Program-made: the position numbers and the translations under genes
Shown: positions 1 through 7,167 of the stretch, in pieces
Layout: every line of letters starts with the position of its first letter
Position numbering within the stretch: position 1 is the stretch's first letter
Source of the DNA: Bradyrhizobium sp. JYMT SZCCT0180
Lineage (GTDB): Bacteria > Pseudomonadota > Alphaproteobacteria > Rhizobiales > Xanthobacteraceae
Length of the DNA stretch: 64,000 bases
Direction of reading: 5' to 3'
NCBI RefSeq assembly: GCF_018130165.1
Contig: NZ_JAFCLZ010000013.1
Location: forward strand, 183,807 to 247,806
Notes under the pieces: generated by a model
What the model was told of the DNA's origin: nothing
Database searches by the model: none
What the model saw: only the letters and a program-made list of their open reading frames with translations

Positions 1-1
1 T

Positions 2-859
2 GACACCAACGGTCCGGCGGCGGTCTATTCGATCGCCAAATATCTCGACTGGATGAAGAAGTATGCCCCGCCGCAGGCGCAAGGCATGACCTTCGGCGAA
101 GCCGGACCGGTACCGGCGCAAGGCAACATCGCCCAGCAGATCTTCTGGTACACCGCCTTCACCGCCGACATGGTGAAGCCCGGTATTGCGGTCGTGAACG
201 CCGACGGTTCGCCGAAGTGGCGTATGGCGCCGTCGCCGCACGGCTCGTACTGGAAGGAAGGCATGAAGCTCGGCTACCAGGACGCCGGTTCGGCGACGCT
301 CCTGAAGTCGACCCCGGCGGACCGCCGCAAGGCGGCCTGGCTCTATCTGCAGTTCATCACTTCCAAGACGGTGAGCCTGAAGAAGAGCCATGTCGGTCTC
401 ACGTTCATTCGTGAATCCGACATCTGGGACAAGTCGTTCACCGAGCGTGCGCCGAAGCTCGGCGGCCTGATCGAGTTCTACCGCTCGCCCGCGCGCGTGC
501 AGTGGACCCCGACCGGCAACAACGTGCCTGACTATCCGAAGCTCGCGCAATTGTGGTGGCAGAACATCGGCGATGCGTCGTCCGGTGCGAAGACGCCGCA
601 AGCCGCGATGGACGCCCTGGCGGCAGCCCAGGACTCCGTGCTCGAGCGTCTGGAGAAATCCAACGTGCAGGGCGCCTGCGGACCGAAGCTGAACAAGAAG
701 GAGACCGCGGAGTTCTGGTTCGCCAAGTCGGAGAAGGACGGCAACGTCGCTCCGCAGCGCAAGCTGGCGAACGAGAAGCCGAAGGGCGAAACCGTCGACT
801 ACGACACACTGGTGAAGTCGTGGCCGGCAACGCCGCCGAAGCGGGCGGAAGCGAAGTAA
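2..859 (+). CDS. ABC transporter substrate-binding protein, C-terminal part
   Basis: The frame is open from the left edge, so the gene starts outside the window and only its last 285 residues are present. The sequence has the look of a large family 1 extracellular solute-binding protein: an inner lobe with QQIFWYTAFTADMV and SPHGSYW, then AAWLYLQFITS, as in binding proteins of sugar or glycerol-type importers. Such a protein would sit in the periplasm and deliver its ligand to an ABC permease, whose genes should lie to the left. The signal peptide is outside the window and the ligand cannot be told. A strong terminator follows the stop codon, so this is the last gene of its operon. Confidence 0.8.
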   Translation, partial: DTNGPAAVYSIAKYLDWMKKYAPPQAQGMTFGEAGPVPAQGNIAQQIFWYTAFTADMVKPGIAVVNADGSPKWRMAPSPHGSYWKEGMKLGYQDAGSATLLKSTPADRRKAAWLYLQFITSKTVSLKKSHVGLTFIRESDIWDKSFTERAPKLGGLIEFYRSPARVQWTPTGNNVPDYPKLAQLWWQNIGDASSGAKTPQAAMDALAAAQDSVLERLEKSNVQGACGPKLNKKETAEFWFAKSEKDGNVAPQRKLANEKPKGETVDYDTLVKSWPATPPKRAEAK

Positions 860-888
860 ACTTCGCCATTGTGAGTGATGCAAAAACT

Positions 889-917
889 AAAGGCCGGGAG
901 CGATCCCGGCCTTTTTT
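889..917 (+). terminator. Rho-independent terminator of the binding-protein gene
   Basis: GGCCGGGA and TCCCGGCC form a stem around a GCGA loop, followed by six T residues. It begins 30 bases after the stop codon. Confidence 0.9.
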
Positions 918-927
918 CTTTGCTCCG

Positions 928-1030
928 TTGTCATCGTCCGCGAAGGCGGACGATCCAGTACGCCGCGGCTCCTCGGCTCAATCGCCAACGCCTGCGATTA
1001 CTGGATGCCCCGCCTTCGCGGGGCATGACA
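928..1030. repeat. Dispersed palindromic repeat, family A, copy 1
   Basis: Two small hairpins (CGTCCGCGAAGGCGGACG and CCCCGCCTTCGCGGGG) are joined by arms reading GATCCAGTACGCCGCGG and TACTGGATG. A second copy with the same layout is at 29251-29352. Here it lies between a terminator and the 3' end of the old yellow enzyme gene. Confidence 0.85.
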
Positions 1031-1043
1031 CTCCATTGCGTTC

Positions 1044-2144
1044 CTACTCCGCCGCCTGCTTCGCGCCGAGCGTCGGATAGTCCGTATAGCCCTTGGCGCC
1101 GCCGCCATAGAACGTCGCCTTGTCGAACGCGTTCAGCGGTGCACCCTTCTTCAGCCGCTCGACCAGGTCGGGGTTGGAGATGAACGGTTTTCCAAATGCG
1201 ATCAGGTCGGCCGCGTTGGCATCGAGTTGCTTTGTCGCCAGATCGAAATCGTAGCCGTTGTTGGCGACGTAGGCCTGCTTGAAGCGCTTGCGTAAGCTAC
1301 CGTAGTCGAACGGCGCGACGTCGCGCGGGCCGCCGGTTGCGCCCTCGACGACGTGGATGTAGGTCAGCTTCAGCGCGTTGAGCCCGTCGACGATGTAATC
1401 GTACAGCGGCTGCGGATTGCTGTCGGATACATCATTGGCCGGCGTCACCGGCGAGATGCGGATGCCGGTACGCTCAGCGCCTGCGACCGCGGCCACGGCC
1501 TTGGAGATTTCAAGCATCAGCCGCGCGCGGTTCTCGATTCCGCCGCCATAGGCATCGGTGCGCTTGTTGGTGCCGTCCTTGGCGAATTGCTCAAGCAGAT
1601 AGCCGTTGGCGCCGTGGATTTCGATGCCGTCGAAACCGGCGGCGAGCGCATTCTCGGTGCCGCGCTTGAAGTCTTCGATGATCCCTGGAATTTCCGACAG
1701 CTCGAGCTCGCGCGGTTCGGAGATGTCGGCGAAGGTGCCGTTGACAAAGGTCTTGCCCTTGGCGCGGATCGCTGATGGCGCCACCGGCTTGCCGCCGCCG
1801 GGCTGCAATGAATCATGCGAGATGCGGCCGACATGCCAGATCTGGATGAAGATGCGTCCGCCGTTTTCATGCACGCGGTCGGTGACCTTGCGCCAGCCCG
1901 CGACCTGCTCCTTGGAATAGATGCCGGGCGTGTCCTGATAACCCTGGCCCTGCTGCGAGATCTGGCTGGCCTCGGTGATCAGCAATCCCGCGGAAGCGCG
2001 CTGGCCGTAATAGTCGATGGCAAGCTCGCTCGGCACAAAGCTGCCAGGCACCGCGCGGTTGCGGGTCAGCGGCGCCATGACGAGGCGGTTCGGCAGCGTG
2101 ATTCCACCAAGCTTGTAGGGCTCGAATAGTTTGGTCTGGCTCAT
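1044..2144 (-). CDS. Alkene reductase of the old yellow enzyme family
   Basis: This 366-residue flavoprotein is full length for the family (NemA/xenobiotic reductase group). It should use FMN and NADPH to reduce activated C=C bonds such as enones, nitroesters or maleimides in the cytoplasm. Visible marks are the N-terminal strand LFEPYKLGGITLPNRLVMAP with the flavin contact region, QIWHVGR, the substrate-binding HGAN motif near residue 179 (GIEIHGANGYLLEQF), YGGGIENRARL, and the phosphate-binding end FGKPFISNPDLVERL. It lies 98 bases downstream of a short-chain dehydrogenase on the same strand and may share its transcript. The ATG start gives the usual N terminus. The natural substrate is unknown. 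Confidence 0.92.
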   Translation of the reverse strand: MSQTKLFEPYKLGGITLPNRLVMAPLTRNRAVPGSFVPSELAIDYYGQRASAGLLITEASQISQQGQGYQDTPGIYSKEQVAGWRKVTDRVHENGGRIFIQIWHVGRISHDSLQPGGGKPVAPSAIRAKGKTFVNGTFADISEPRELELSEIPGIIEDFKRGTENALAAGFDGIEIHGANGYLLEQFAKDGTNKRTDAYGGGIENRARLMLEISKAVAAVAGAERTGIRISPVTPANDVSDSNPQPLYDYIVDGLNALKLTYIHVVEGATGGPRDVAPFDYGSLRKRFKQAYVANNGYDFDLATKQLDANAADLIAFGKPFISNPDLVERLKKGAPLNAFDKATFYGGGAKGYTDYPTLGAKQAAE

Positions 2145-2242
2145 GAAGGGATTTCCGATGGATGGATGATAGGGAAGAGTTGGGCATTACGGCGGATTGC
2201 GCAATGCCCAAAGGTACTCGGAAGCCATTCGGTTGCTGCGGG

Positions 2243-3103
2243 CTAGGCCCGCACAATTCCGGCCATGTGGCCGGCGTCGAGGAACAGGGTGTGGGCGTTG
2301 ACGTAGGATGATTCATTCGAAATCAGGAACAGCGCAGCATAGGCGACCTCCCAGCCGGTGCCCTGGCGGCCGAACGGCACCGTCAGCGCGCGGTCGGCGC
2401 GCCTGCGGCTGGCATCGCGGCCCATCGGGGAATCGATGAAGCCCGGCGCGATCACATTGCAGCGAATGCCCTTTTCCTCGCCGGCCCGCGCGATGGCGCG
2501 GCCGAGCGCGATCTGGGCGGCCTTGGAGGATTCATAGGCCGGGTTGCGGCCATTGGCGCGCTGGCTCGCCATCGACGAGGTCAGCGTGATCGCGCCGCCG
2601 GGCGACATCATTTCGAGTGCCGCTTGCGCGAACAGCATGTGGCTGCGCACGTTGACGGCGTAATCCTTGTCCCAGGCTTCCGCCGTCATCTTCGGCAGCG
2701 ACAGCCCGCAGGAAATGCCGACGTTCAGCGCGAGACCATCGAGGCCGCCGAGTTGTTTGGCGCAGCGCGCGATCGCAGGGCCAATCGCTGATGCGTCGGA
2801 GACGTCGACCACGTCGGTGAAGGCCTTGCCACCTTCGCTGGTGATCTGCTTGACCGTATCGTCGGCGGCTTCCTTGTTGATGTCGATGCAGGCCACATGC
2901 GCGCCCTCGCGCGCGAAGAGTACCGACATCGCGCGGCCATTACCGATCGGCGGTTCCTCGTCGACGATGTTGCGCTGGCCGGCCCCGACCACGATGATGC
3001 GGCGCCCTTCCAGCCGGCCGCGACCTTTCGCGAGCCCGAGCGTCTCCGCGTGAAGCGAAGCGGCGGGATCGAGTTGCTTTGGTGCTTGCGTGGTGGTGGA
3101 CAT
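2243..3103 (-). CDS. SDR family oxidoreductase
   Basis: This 286-residue short-chain dehydrogenase/reductase should use NAD(P) on an alcohol or ketone. The Rossmann fold begins at RRIIVVGAG near residue 34, but the usual TGxxxGIG loop is longer and altered (GAGQRNIVDEEPPIGNG). The NxG motif (LNVGIS), the catalytic Ser (TLTSSMAS) and YESSK, giving the Tyr and Lys, are all present, and the C-terminal half is typical of the classical type (VIAPGFIDSPMGRDAS). The ATG is preceded by a clear AGGGAG ribosome site. It lies upstream of the alkene reductase, so the pair may act on one class of unsaturated carbonyl compound. That last point is inference. Confidence 0.9.
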   Translation of the reverse strand: MSTTTQAPKQLDPAASLHAETLGLAKGRGRLEGRRIIVVGAGQRNIVDEEPPIGNGRAMSVLFAREGAHVACIDINKEAADDTVKQITSEGGKAFTDVVDVSDASAIGPAIARCAKQLGGLDGLALNVGISCGLSLPKMTAEAWDKDYAVNVRSHMLFAQAALEMMSPGGAITLTSSMASQRANGRNPAYESSKAAQIALGRAIARAGEEKGIRCNVIAPGFIDSPMGRDASRRRADRALTVPFGRQGTGWEVAYAALFLISNESSYVNAHTLFLDAGHMAGIVRA

Positions 3104-3138
3104 CGGCAGTCTCCCTGATTGTTTTTTTATTGTTTATT

Positions 3139-3228
3139 CCGTCATTGCGAGCGCAAGCGAAGCAATCCATGCCGATCCCGTCAAGATAGATGGATTGCTT
3201 CGTCGCTTCGCTCCTCGCAATGACGGGG
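3139..3228. repeat. Dispersed palindromic repeat, family B, copy 1
   Basis: An inverted repeat starts with GTCATTGCGAGCG and ends with CGCAATGAC, with inner arms GAAGCAATCCAT and ATGGATTGCTTC. A second copy is at 27179-27258. It lies just upstream of the SDR gene. Confidence 0.85.
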
Positions 3229-3238
3229 AGATAACTAA

Positions 3239-3367
3239 CCCCTCATCCTGAGGAGCGGCCGCTTGGCCGCGTCTCGAAGGATGTAGGCCCGTCTGTGGCC
3301 TCATGGTTCGCCCGGCGATGCGAAGCATCGTCCGGAGACGGCGCTGCGCGCCTCCTCACCATGAGGT
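3239..3367. repeat. Dispersed repeat, family C, copy 1
   Basis: It begins CCCTCATCCTGAGGAGCGGCC and ends CTCCTCACCATGAGG, with an internal GGATGTAGGCCCGTCTGTGG segment. Copy 2 (4020-4126) is in the same orientation on the other side of the DUF1993 gene. This copy carries an extra segment near 3310-3345. Confidence 0.85.
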
Positions 3368-3373
3368 GAGGCA

Positions 3374-3877
3374 TCAATTCGCGCCCATGTAATCGCGCTT
3401 GCCGACCTCGACGCCATTATGGCGCAGGATGCCGTGGGCGATGGCGGCATGGAAATAGAATTGGGGGAGAGAGAAGTTCGAGATGAACTGCTGGCCCTTC
3501 AGCGTCATGGTCTTGTCCGGCCCCATCGGAAAGGTGACGTCTTTGGTGTCGGCGCCCTCGAACTGCTCTGATTTGAACGACTTGACGTAGTCGATGGTTT
3601 TCGCGAGCCGCTGGCGCAATTCCTCAAAGGTCTTTTCGGTATCGGGTGTCGACGGCACTTCGCTGTGGGTGACGCGGGCACAGCCCCTGACCGCAAAATC
3701 GGTGGCGAGCTGGATCTGCTTCGAGAGCGGCAGCATGTCCGGATAGAGGCGCGAACCTAACAGCACCTCGGGCTGGATCTTCTTTGCCTCGCAATGCGCT
3801 TCTGCCTTGGTGAGCAAGCCGGAGAGGCTACCTAGAATTTGCAGATAGGCCGGAACGGTGGCGTCGTAAAAGGACAT
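3374..3877 (-). CDS. DUF1993 domain-containing protein
   Basis: This 167-residue soluble protein matches the DUF1993 family in length and in layout. It has an N-terminal helix (YLQILGSLSGLLTKAEAHCEAK), the segment RLYPDMLPLSKQIQLATDFA, and a C-terminal HAAIAHGILRHNGVEVGKRDYMG. The fold is expected to resemble DinB-type four-helix bundles. The function is unknown and no enzyme motif is obvious apart from conserved His residues in the last helix. It has no close neighbour on its strand and is flanked on both sides by copies of repeat family C, so it forms a small separate cassette. The start codon is ATG. Confidence 0.85.
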   Translation of the reverse strand: MSFYDATVPAYLQILGSLSGLLTKAEAHCEAKKIQPEVLLGSRLYPDMLPLSKQIQLATDFAVRGCARVTHSEVPSTPDTEKTFEELRQRLAKTIDYVKSFKSEQFEGADTKDVTFPMGPDKTMTLKGQQFISNFSLPQFYFHAAIAHGILRHNGVEVGKRDYMGAN

Positions 3878-4019
3878 GTGATGCTCTTTTCGTGTTGTGG
3901 AATTTTATGGCATGCAGAGACTGCGTGCTGCAGGTGGGGCGGGGGAGAGGAGATTGCAACGCCGGGAAGGGGTGCGATGTAGTCAAATATTTTCTGATCG
4001 CTGCCTGTACATCTCTGTG

Positions 4020-4126
4020 CCCCTCATCCTGAGGAGCGGCCCCTTGGCCGCGTCTCGAAGGATGCAGGCCCGCCTGTGGCCTCATGGTTCGAGACGCGCG
4101 AAGACGCGCTCCTCACCATGAGGGGT
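4020..4126. repeat. Dispersed repeat, family C, copy 2
   Basis: Same direction and nearly the same sequence as copy 1 (CCCTCATCCTGAGGAGCGGCC to CTCACCATGAGG), without the extra inner segment. It ends six bases before the stop codon of the transglycosylase gene. Confidence 0.85.
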
Positions 4127-4131
4127 TCGCA

Positions 4132-5517
4132 TCACCGTCCCTGCGGCATCACCGCGGCCGCCGGCTCGGCGCGCGTGCCGCGCATCCGCGCCAATAACTC
4201 CGCGGTCGGCCAGGAATCCGCCGGCAGGCCGTATTTGATCTGCATCGTCTTCACGGCGGTGCGGCTGAGCTGTCCCATGATGCCGTCGACCTTGCCGACG
4301 TTGAAACCGGCGCGCACCAACAGTTGCTGCAATTCCTTGAGCTCGTTGAGCGGCAGTTGCGCCACCGGCGCGCTGGGCTGGCGCATCGGTGCGGCACCCG
4401 CGATGCGGGCCGCGAGATAGCCCGCGGTGGTCGAATAGATCAGCGAGTTGTTCCATTCGGTGTAGGCGGCGAAATTCGCGTAGGCCAGGAACGCCGGACC
4501 GGTGCGGCCCATCGGCAGCAGCATCGACGCCGGCAGATCGTCGTTCGGCAACGGCTTGCTGTCGGCAAAGGTGACGCCGAGCTGCGCCCATTTCGAGCGC
4601 GGCAGTTTGATCGTCAGATCGGCCTGATCCCAGGGCAGGTTCTGCGGCGCGCGCACTTCCTGCAGCCACGGCTCGCCGCGCCGCCATTTCAAACCGTTGG
4701 CGATGTAGTTCGCGGTCGAGCCGATCACGTCGGGCGCGCTGCTCAGGAGATTGCGATGGCCGTCGCCGTCGTAATCGACCGCATAGTTGAAATAATGCGT
4801 CGGCAAAAACTGCGTCTGCCCGAGTTCGCCGGCCCACGACCCAATCATCTCGCTTGCCGTGAGGTCGCCGCGATCGACGATCTTCAGCGCGGCGATGGTT
4901 TCCTTCTGGAACATCTCCGAGCGGCGGCAGTCATACGCCAGCGACACCAGCGAGGGGAGCGTATGCAGCTTGCCGAGCTCGGCGCCAAAACTGCTCTCCA
5001 GCCCCCAGAACGCGGCGATCACGGCCGGCGGCACGCCGTACTCCTTCTCGGCGCGATTGAACGCGGCCTGATGCATCCGGATTCGCGCCTGCGCATTTTT
5101 CGCCGCGCCGTCGGAGGCTCGGTTTCTGGAAAACTCGGTGAACACCTGGCCGAACACGCGCTGGCCGCGGTCGCGGTTGACGATGCTCTGGTCGTAGACG
5201 AGGTAGGGGGCGGCTTCCGCCATCGCGCGCTGCGAGACGCCTTCCGCCACCGCCTTCTGCTTCAGCTCAGTGAGGAAGCGATCGAAACTCATGCCGTTGT
5301 GGCACGCCGCACCGCCGCGCGGAGCCGCGGCGACGGGTCGCGCGGCCGGCTGCTGGCCCGGCACCGCAGCGGGCCTGGGCTGGGGCGCAACGGCAGGTCT
5401 GGCGGGAGCGGGCCGCACGGGAGCCGGGGCTGGTTGGGACAAGGCCTGCTGCGGTCCGGAGAGGATCGCCAGCAGGACTGCGCCAGGAAGGAAATGGGTC
5501 GTTGAAAAATTTCGCAT
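4132..5517 (-). CDS. Secreted lytic murein transglycosylase, MltB type, with peptidoglycan-binding domain
   Basis: The 461-residue product should cleave the glycan strands of peptidoglycan in the periplasm. I place the start at the ATG that begins a good signal peptide (about residues 1-28, cleaved after ALSQ); an open frame continues further upstream but has no such signal. A Pro/Ala-rich linker covers about residues 29-70. The SLT_2 catalytic domain covers about 75-375, with the catalytic Glu174 in AAFWGLESSFG, then GELGQTQFLP and YDGDGHRNL. The C terminus (about 395-455) is a PG_binding_1 domain (LQQLLVRAGFNVGKVDG). No lipobox is seen, so it is soluble rather than a lipoprotein. It is transcribed away from the molybdenum hydroxylase operon. 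Confidence 0.93.
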   Translation of the reverse strand: MRNFSTTHFLPGAVLLAILSGPQQALSQPAPAPVRPAPARPAVAPQPRPAAVPGQQPAARPVAAAPRGGAACHNGMSFDRFLTELKQKAVAEGVSQRAMAEAAPYLVYDQSIVNRDRGQRVFGQVFTEFSRNRASDGAAKNAQARIRMHQAAFNRAEKEYGVPPAVIAAFWGLESSFGAELGKLHTLPSLVSLAYDCRRSEMFQKETIAALKIVDRGDLTASEMIGSWAGELGQTQFLPTHYFNYAVDYDGDGHRNLLSSAPDVIGSTANYIANGLKWRRGEPWLQEVRAPQNLPWDQADLTIKLPRSKWAQLGVTFADSKPLPNDDLPASMLLPMGRTGPAFLAYANFAAYTEWNNSLIYSTTAGYLAARIAGAAPMRQPSAPVAQLPLNELKELQQLLVRAGFNVGKVDGIMGQLSRTAVKTMQIKYGLPADSWPTAELLARMRGTRAEPAAAVMPQGR

Positions 5518-5798
5518 GCAGTTTCCGAGCAAACGGCGAAAGGTGCTGTTCACCCTCCAGGGGAGGGCATGGACAGATGGGCGGGTAGACGAGGCCACGT
5601 GGCGGGCGCTGGCGTCAAGGATATCCGTGCTTCCGACGATGTGAGAACAAGCCCGCTTCCTGCATAGGAGCCTGCCGCCAGAACCGCAGCCCGGAGGCTG
5701 TTCCAACCCGCATCGCCCGTGTAGGCTGGTGCAACTGCCGGCCAAAAAGGCCGACGTCCATATGGGGCGGGCAGAATAAGGGGAGATGACGGACAACC

Positions 5799-6668
5799 AT
5801 GACGGAACTCCGATATTTGGCGCCCAATTCGCTTGATGAAGCGATCAAGGCGTTCGCCGCGGCCGGAAGTGCAGGGCGCATCCTAGCCGGCGGTACCGAT
5901 CTTCTGGTGCAAATGCGCGCCGGCGTCGTGAAACCGGGCCTGATCGTCGACATCAAGAAAATCGCCGAGATGACGGAAATCGAGCAAACCGCCGATGGCG
6001 GGTTTCGCGTCGGCGCCGCCGTTTCCGGCATGGCGCTGCATGATCATGCCAGTTTCGGCAAGGTCTGGCCCGGCGTGCTGGAGGCCGTCAACCTGATCGG
6101 CTCCAAGCAGGTCCAGGGGCGGGCGTCCGCTGGCGGCAATCTCTGCAACGGCTCGCCGGCCGGCGACAGCGTGCCGGCCATGGTCGCGGCTGGCGCCATC
6201 GTCACGGTGCAAGGGCCGGATGGCCGCCGCGAAATGCCGGTGGAACAGGTGCCGGCCGGTCCCGGCCGCACCAATTTCAAGCCCGGCGAAATCCTCGTCA
6301 GCTTCACGCTGCCGCCGCGGCCGAAAGGCTCGAGCGACGCGTATCTGCGCATGATCCCCCGCACTGAAATGGACATCGCCGTGGTTGGCCTCGGCGTCAG
6401 CCTGACGCTGAAGGACGGCGTCTGCACCGCCGCCCGCGTCGGCCTCGGCGCGGTGGCGCCGACCGTGCTGCTGGTCGAAGCGGCCGCCAAAGCCCTGATC
6501 GGCAGCAAGCTCGACGAAGCCGCGCTCAATGCGGCAGCCGCCGCCTGTTCCGCCGCCTGCCGTCCGATCGACGACAAGCGCGGCACGATCGCTTACCGCA
6601 CCAAAGTGGCCGGTGTGCTGCTCAAGCGCACCACCGCGATTGCCGCCCAACGCGCCAAAGGGAATTAA
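5799..6668 (+). CDS. Molybdenum hydroxylase, FAD-binding medium subunit
   Basis: This 289-residue protein is the FAD subunit (CoxM/CutM type) of a xanthine dehydrogenase-family enzyme. It passes electrons from the iron-sulfur subunit to an acceptor. Seen are the N-terminal FAD-binding motif LAGGTDLLVQMRAG near residue 30, the second FAD motif GGNLCNGSPAGDSVPA near residue 110, and a CO_deh_flav_C-type C-terminal domain. It is the first gene of a three-gene operon and is followed after 5 bases by the 2Fe-2S subunit. The gene order M-S-L is that of cox-like operons, but the large subunit lacks the active-site signature of CO dehydrogenase. Confidence 0.93.
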   Translation: MTELRYLAPNSLDEAIKAFAAAGSAGRILAGGTDLLVQMRAGVVKPGLIVDIKKIAEMTEIEQTADGGFRVGAAVSGMALHDHASFGKVWPGVLEAVNLIGSKQVQGRASAGGNLCNGSPAGDSVPAMVAAGAIVTVQGPDGRREMPVEQVPAGPGRTNFKPGEILVSFTLPPRPKGSSDAYLRMIPRTEMDIAVVGLGVSLTLKDGVCTAARVGLGAVAPTVLLVEAAAKALIGSKLDEAALNAAAAACSAACRPIDDKRGTIAYRTKVAGVLLKRTTAIAAQRAKGN

Positions 6669-6673
6669 GCTTC

Positions 6674-7150
6674 ATGGCCAAGGTCCACGTGTCAACCACC
6701 ATCAACGGCGAACCATCAGAGTTCCTCTGCGAGCCGAACGACACCATGCTCGATGCGCTGCGCGGGCCGCTCGGGCTCACCGGCTCCAAGGAGGGCTGCG
6801 CCTCCGGCGATTGCGGCGCGTGCAGCATCACGGTCGATGACAACCTCATCTGTTCCTGCCTGATGCTCGCGGTCGAATCCGAAGGCCACGAGCTCCGCAC
6901 CATCGAAGGCATGGCCCAGGGCGAAAAACTGCATCCGCTGCAGCAGAAGTTTCTGGAAATGGCCGCGCTTCAGTGCGGCATCTGCACCTCGGGCATGCTG
7001 GTGGCATCGGATGCGCTGCTGAAGCGGAATCCGAAGCCGAGCGAGGAAGAAGTTCGCTTCTGGCTCGCCGGCAATCTGTGCCGGTGCACCGGTTATGACA
7101 AGATCGTTCGCGCTGTCATGGACACCGCGGCCGAAATGCGCGCCCAATAA
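6674..7150 (+). CDS. Molybdenum hydroxylase, 2Fe-2S small subunit
   Basis: The 158-residue protein carries two [2Fe-2S] clusters. The plant-ferredoxin-like N-terminal cluster uses GCASGDCGACSI and a later Cys in ICSCLM. The C-terminal helical domain uses QCGICTSGM and NLCRCTGYDKI. This is the standard CoxS/XdhA small-subunit layout and length. It links the molybdenum site of the large subunit to the FAD of the medium subunit. It sits between those two genes with gaps of 5 and 17 bases. Its ribosome site (AAAGGGA) overlaps the end of the preceding gene. Confidence 0.95.
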   Translation: MAKVHVSTTINGEPSEFLCEPNDTMLDALRGPLGLTGSKEGCASGDCGACSITVDDNLICSCLMLAVESEGHELRTIEGMAQGEKLHPLQQKFLEMAALQCGICTSGMLVASDALLKRNPKPSEEEVRFWLAGNLCRCTGYDKIVRAVMDTAAEMRAQ

Positions 7151-7167
7151 CAGCCGGAGCCAGCAAC

